DNA of 8,517 bases. Source: Pseudomonadota bacterium. Its GTDB lineage: Bacteria > Pseudomonadota > Alphaproteobacteria > Sphingomonadales > Sphingomonadaceae. The translations under genes and the position numbers were made by a program. The stretch lies in contig JAFABD010000008.1 in assembly GCA_023426225.1 (NCBI GenBank), forward strand, positions 1 to 8,517, given 5' to 3'. The notes beneath the pieces are model-generated. The model did no database searches and was not told where the DNA came from. It saw only the letters and a list, made by a program, of their open reading frames with translations. This document shows positions 6,454 through 8,517 of the stretch, piece after piece. The stretch's first letter is position 1. The number at the start of each line of letters is the position of its first letter.

Positions 6454-8145
6454 ATGAAGTTCGCATCCGTTCTTGCCATTGCCGCCGCGCTCGGCACCGC
6501 TGCCCCTGCCTTTGCCCAGACGCGCACGCCTGCCGCTGCCCCTGCCACGCCACCGACGCCGGCCGCCGCCGCGCCTGCGGCTGCCCCGGCACCCCAGGCG
6601 CCGCCGCAACTGCTCGTCGTCGTGTCGGTCGACCAGTTCTCGGCTGATCTGTTTGCCGAATATCGTGCGCAATTCACCGGCGGCTTTACCCGGCTGCTCG
6701 GCGGTGCGGTGTTCCCGGCCGGTTATCAGAGCCACGCCGCGACCGAGACTTGTCCCGGCCATTCGACGATCCTCACCGGTGCACATCCGTCGCGCACCGG
6801 CATCATCGCCAACGACTGGACCGACTTCAACGCGCCGCGGCCCGACAAGACCGTCTATTGCGCCGAGGATGAGAGCGTGCCGGGCAGCACCAGCGGTGCC
6901 TACACCGTTTCCGACAAGCACCTGAAGGCGTCGACGCTCGGCGAATGGATGAAGCGCGCCGATCCGCAGAGCCGCGTCGTCTCGGTCGCGGGCAAGGATC
7001 GCGCGGCGGTGATGATGGGCGGGCACCAGGTCGACGAACTCTGGTGGTGGGACGGCAAGTCGTTCGTCTCCTATGCCGGCCGCGCGGCCCCCGACATGGT
7101 CCGCCGGATGAACGTCAGCGTCGCGATGCGCATCGCCGAGGCGCAGCCCGCGATGGATCTTCCCGCCTTCTGCCGTGCGCGCAGCCGGGCGATCCCGCTC
7201 GGCGGCGGCAAGACCGTCGGCGACGGCCGCTTCGCCCGTGCGGCGGGTGACGCGAAGGCGTTCCGCATCTCGCCCGAATTCGACGAATCGGTGATGGCGC
7301 TTGCCGCCGGGCTCGCCACCGACATGAAGCTCGGCCAGTCGGGGCATACCGATCTGCTGATCGTCGGCGCGTCGGCGACCGACTATGTCGGCCATACCTA
7401 TGGCACCGAGGGCAGCGAAATGTGCCTTCAGCTGCTCACGCTAGACCAGACGCTCGGCAAGCTGATGTCGGTGCTCGACAGCACCGGCGTGGACTATGCG
7501 GTCGCGCTGACCGCCGATCATGGCGGCCACGACCTGCCCGAGCGCAATGTCGAGCATGCCGCGCCCATGGCCGCGCGCATCGATCCCGAACTCAACGTCC
7601 GCACCGTGGGCGAGGCGATCGCCAAGAAGCTCAACCTGCCCAAGTCGCCGCTCGGCGGCAGCGCGGCGGGCGACATCTATATCGACCCTGCGCTCACCAG
7701 GGCGCAGCGCACCGCCGTCCTGGCAGAGGCGGTGAAGCGTTACAGCGCGCATCCGCAGGTGTTCGGCGTCTACACGCGCGACCAGATCCTCGCGACGCCG
7801 ATGCCCAAGGGCCCCGCCGATACCTGGTCGATGCTCGAGCGCGCCCGCGCCTCGTTCGATCCGCAGCGTTCGGGCGATTTCGTCATCGCGCTCAAGCCGC
7901 GCGTCACTCCCATCGCCGATCCGACCAGGGGCTCGGTCGCGACGCATGGCAGCTTCTGGGATTATGACCGTCGCGTGCCGATGCTGTTCTGGCGCAAGGG
8001 GATGACCGGGTTCGAACAGCCGCTCGCGGTCGAGACGGTCGACATCGCGCCCACGCTCGCCGCGCTCATCAGGGTGCCGGTGCCCGTCGAGATCGACGGC
8101 CGCTGCCTCGACCTCGACGCCGGCCCGGGCGACAGCTGCAAATAA
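6454..8145 (+). CDS. Exported alkaline phosphatase, PhoK/PafA type (Thr nucleophile)
   Basis: A secreted or periplasmic phosphomonoesterase of the alkaline phosphatase superfamily, expected to bind two Zn ions. Of 563 residues, 1-21 form a signal peptide (AFA then Q22), 24-51 an Ala/Pro-rich linker, and the rest the catalytic domain. The nucleophile is T99 in TETCPGHSTILTG. N120 (IIANDW), K181 and R183 (VAGKDRAAVMM) sit 21, 82 and 84 residues further on, the spacing recalled for PhoK of Sphingomonas sp. BSAR-1 (T89, N110, K171, R173). The Lys/Arg pair points to a monoesterase and not a diesterase. Probable metal ligands are D60 (VVSVDQ), D310 and H314 (TDYVGH), D355 and H356 (ADHGG) and H498 (THGS). 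Length matches PhoK (about 559). The ATG has GGAG at 6439-6442, a rather long 11 bases away. No complete Pho box is seen upstream, so phosphate control is not shown. It diverges from dsbD and ends at a strong hairpin. Confidence 0.92.
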   Translation: MKFASVLAIAAALGTAAPAFAQTRTPAAAPATPPTPAAAAPAAAPAPQAPPQLLVVVSVDQFSADLFAEYRAQFTGGFTRLLGGAVFPAGYQSHAATETCPGHSTILTGAHPSRTGIIANDWTDFNAPRPDKTVYCAEDESVPGSTSGAYTVSDKHLKASTLGEWMKRADPQSRVVSVAGKDRAAVMMGGHQVDELWWWDGKSFVSYAGRAAPDMVRRMNVSVAMRIAEAQPAMDLPAFCRARSRAIPLGGGKTVGDGRFARAAGDAKAFRISPEFDESVMALAAGLATDMKLGQSGHTDLLIVGASATDYVGHTYGTEGSEMCLQLLTLDQTLGKLMSVLDSTGVDYAVALTADHGGHDLPERNVEHAAPMAARIDPELNVRTVGEAIAKKLNLPKSPLGGSAAGDIYIDPALTRAQRTAVLAEAVKRYSAHPQVFGVYTRDQILATPMPKGPADTWSMLERARASFDPQRSGDFVIALKPRVTPIADPTRGSVATHGSFWDYDRRVPMLFWRKGMTGFEQPLAVETVDIAPTLAALIRVPVPVEIDGRCLDLDAGPGDSCK

Positions 8146-8152
8146 GCCGCCG

Positions 8153-8187
8153 CCGCCCGGGGTGCCCGTTTGGGACGCCCCGGGCGG
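8153..8187. terminator. Hairpin between convergent phosphatase and mmsB genes, possible two-way terminator
   Basis: CCGCCCGGGG (8153-8162) pairs perfectly with CCCCGGGCGG (8178-8187). The stem continues through a U-G and a G-C pair, a single bulged A (8175) and three C-G pairs to a GTTT tetraloop. It begins 7 bases after the phosphatase stop and ends 17 bases before the mmsB stop. There is no long T-run on either side, only mixed T-rich sequence. Placement between two converging genes supports termination in both directions. Confidence 0.65.
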
Positions 8188-8204
8188 TCATCGTTCCTTG
8201 ATCG

Positions 8205-8517
8205 TTACCGGCGCGCGGCGAGCATCCGGATGATGCCCGAAAAATCGGTGGCCGCGCCGCCTTCGTCCTTGGCGAAACGCTGGTAGAGTTCGGCTGCGCG
8301 CGCGCCCATCGGCGTGTCGGCGCGCACGCTGTCCGCAGCCTCCATCGCCAGCCGCAGGTCCTTCAGCATCAGCGCGGCGGCGAAGCCGCCCTGATAGTCG
8401 CGGTCGGCGGGCGTCTCGGGGCCGACGCCCGGCACCGGACAACAGCTCGTCATCGACCAGCTCTGCCCCGAACTCACCGACGCGATGTCGTAAAAGACCT
8501 GGGGGTCGAGCCCCAGC
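8205..8517 (-). CDS. mmsB: 3-hydroxyisobutyrate dehydrogenase, C-terminal part (runs off the right edge)
   Basis: These are the last 103 codons, read leftward from the window edge to TAA at 8205-8207. The frame is open to the edge, so the GTG at 8477 is internal and not the start. The visible part is the all-helical C-terminal domain of the beta-hydroxyacid dehydrogenase family: LDPQVFYDIASVSSGQSWSM, then CPVPGVGPETPADRDYQGGFAAALMLKDL, and the closing DFSGIIRML. Together these are characteristic of MmsB, which oxidises 3-hydroxyisobutyrate to methylmalonate semialdehyde with NAD in valine breakdown. The Rossmann domain and catalytic lysine lie outside the window, so activity cannot be judged. 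Other family members (tartronate semialdehyde reductase, GarR) usually lack the CPVPG-to-DYQGGF arrangement. In many bacteria mmsB sits with other valine-catabolism genes, which would be to the right here. Confidence 0.88.
   Translation of the reverse strand, partial: LGLDPQVFYDIASVSSGQSWSMTSCCPVPGVGPETPADRDYQGGFAAALMLKDLRLAMEAADSVRADTPMGARAAELYQRFAKDEGGAATDFSGIIRMLAARR

Noticed and set aside
4652..6457. 601-codon open frame on the plus strand across dsbD.
   Set aside because: Arg/Gln/His-rich mirror of dsbD, which has all six catalytic cysteines and the best ribosome binding site in the window.
8205..8477. Complete 90-residue gene starting at GTG 8477.
   Set aside because: Thirteen more codons in frame up to the window edge match the MmsB family, so the GTG is internal.
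1..8517. Mobile element, phage, defence system, CRISPR array or tRNA gene.
   Set aside because: No transposase, integrase, terminal repeats, spaced direct repeats or cloverleaf-like sequence was seen on either strand; all coding space is filled by core-type metabolic and envelope genes.

Overview
This 8.5 kb window reads as ordinary chromosomal DNA of a high-GC alphaproteobacterium, most likely a sphingomonad (Sphingomonas or a close relative). The main pointers are a PhoK-type Thr-nucleophile alkaline phosphatase, a threonine ammonia-lyase with a C-terminal ACT domain, a Bpt/ATE-type aminoacyl transferase and an MmsB-type dehydrogenase, all with the same strong G/C third-position bias. I see no integrase, transposase, CRISPR array, tRNA or rRNA. 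The assignment rests on recognised protein motifs, since no database search was possible.

Layout. Positions 1-240 (minus) hold the first 80 residues of an HPP-family membrane protein that runs off the left edge. Positions 237-1919 (minus) encode an exported YtcJ-like metal-dependent amidohydrolase whose stop overlaps the HPP start by four bases (ATGA), so the two look like one operon. A 60-bp divergent spacer leads to ilvA (1980-3224, plus). A 247-bp spacer follows, with a GC-rich hairpin just after ilvA, a perfect 8-bp inverted repeat and an AT-rich TTAA-N6-TTAA patch. Then comes bpt (3472-4257, plus, GTG start). It converges, with only 13 bp between, on dsbD (4271-6373, minus). An 80-bp divergent spacer separates dsbD from the phosphatase gene (6454-8145, plus). 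A 35-nt hairpin at 8153-8187 lies between the phosphatase and the convergent 3' end of mmsB (8205-8517, minus), which runs off the right edge.

How the genes relate. There is no single pathway. Three products are secreted or envelope proteins: the amidohydrolase, DsbD (carrying electrons from cytoplasmic thioredoxin to periplasmic partners) and the phosphatase. Three are cytoplasmic amino-acid or protein-turnover enzymes: IlvA (threonine to 2-oxobutanoate), MmsB (valine breakdown) and Bpt (tagging proteins for N-degron degradation). Orientation changes at almost every boundary, so apart from the amidohydrolase-HPP pair these are probably separate transcription units.

I found no convincing undescribed system. 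The points most worth a second look are the inverted repeat upstream of bpt, the cysteine set in Bpt, the ScsB-like N-terminal domain of DsbD, the possible lipobox in the amidohydrolase and the Ala/Pro linker of the phosphatase.
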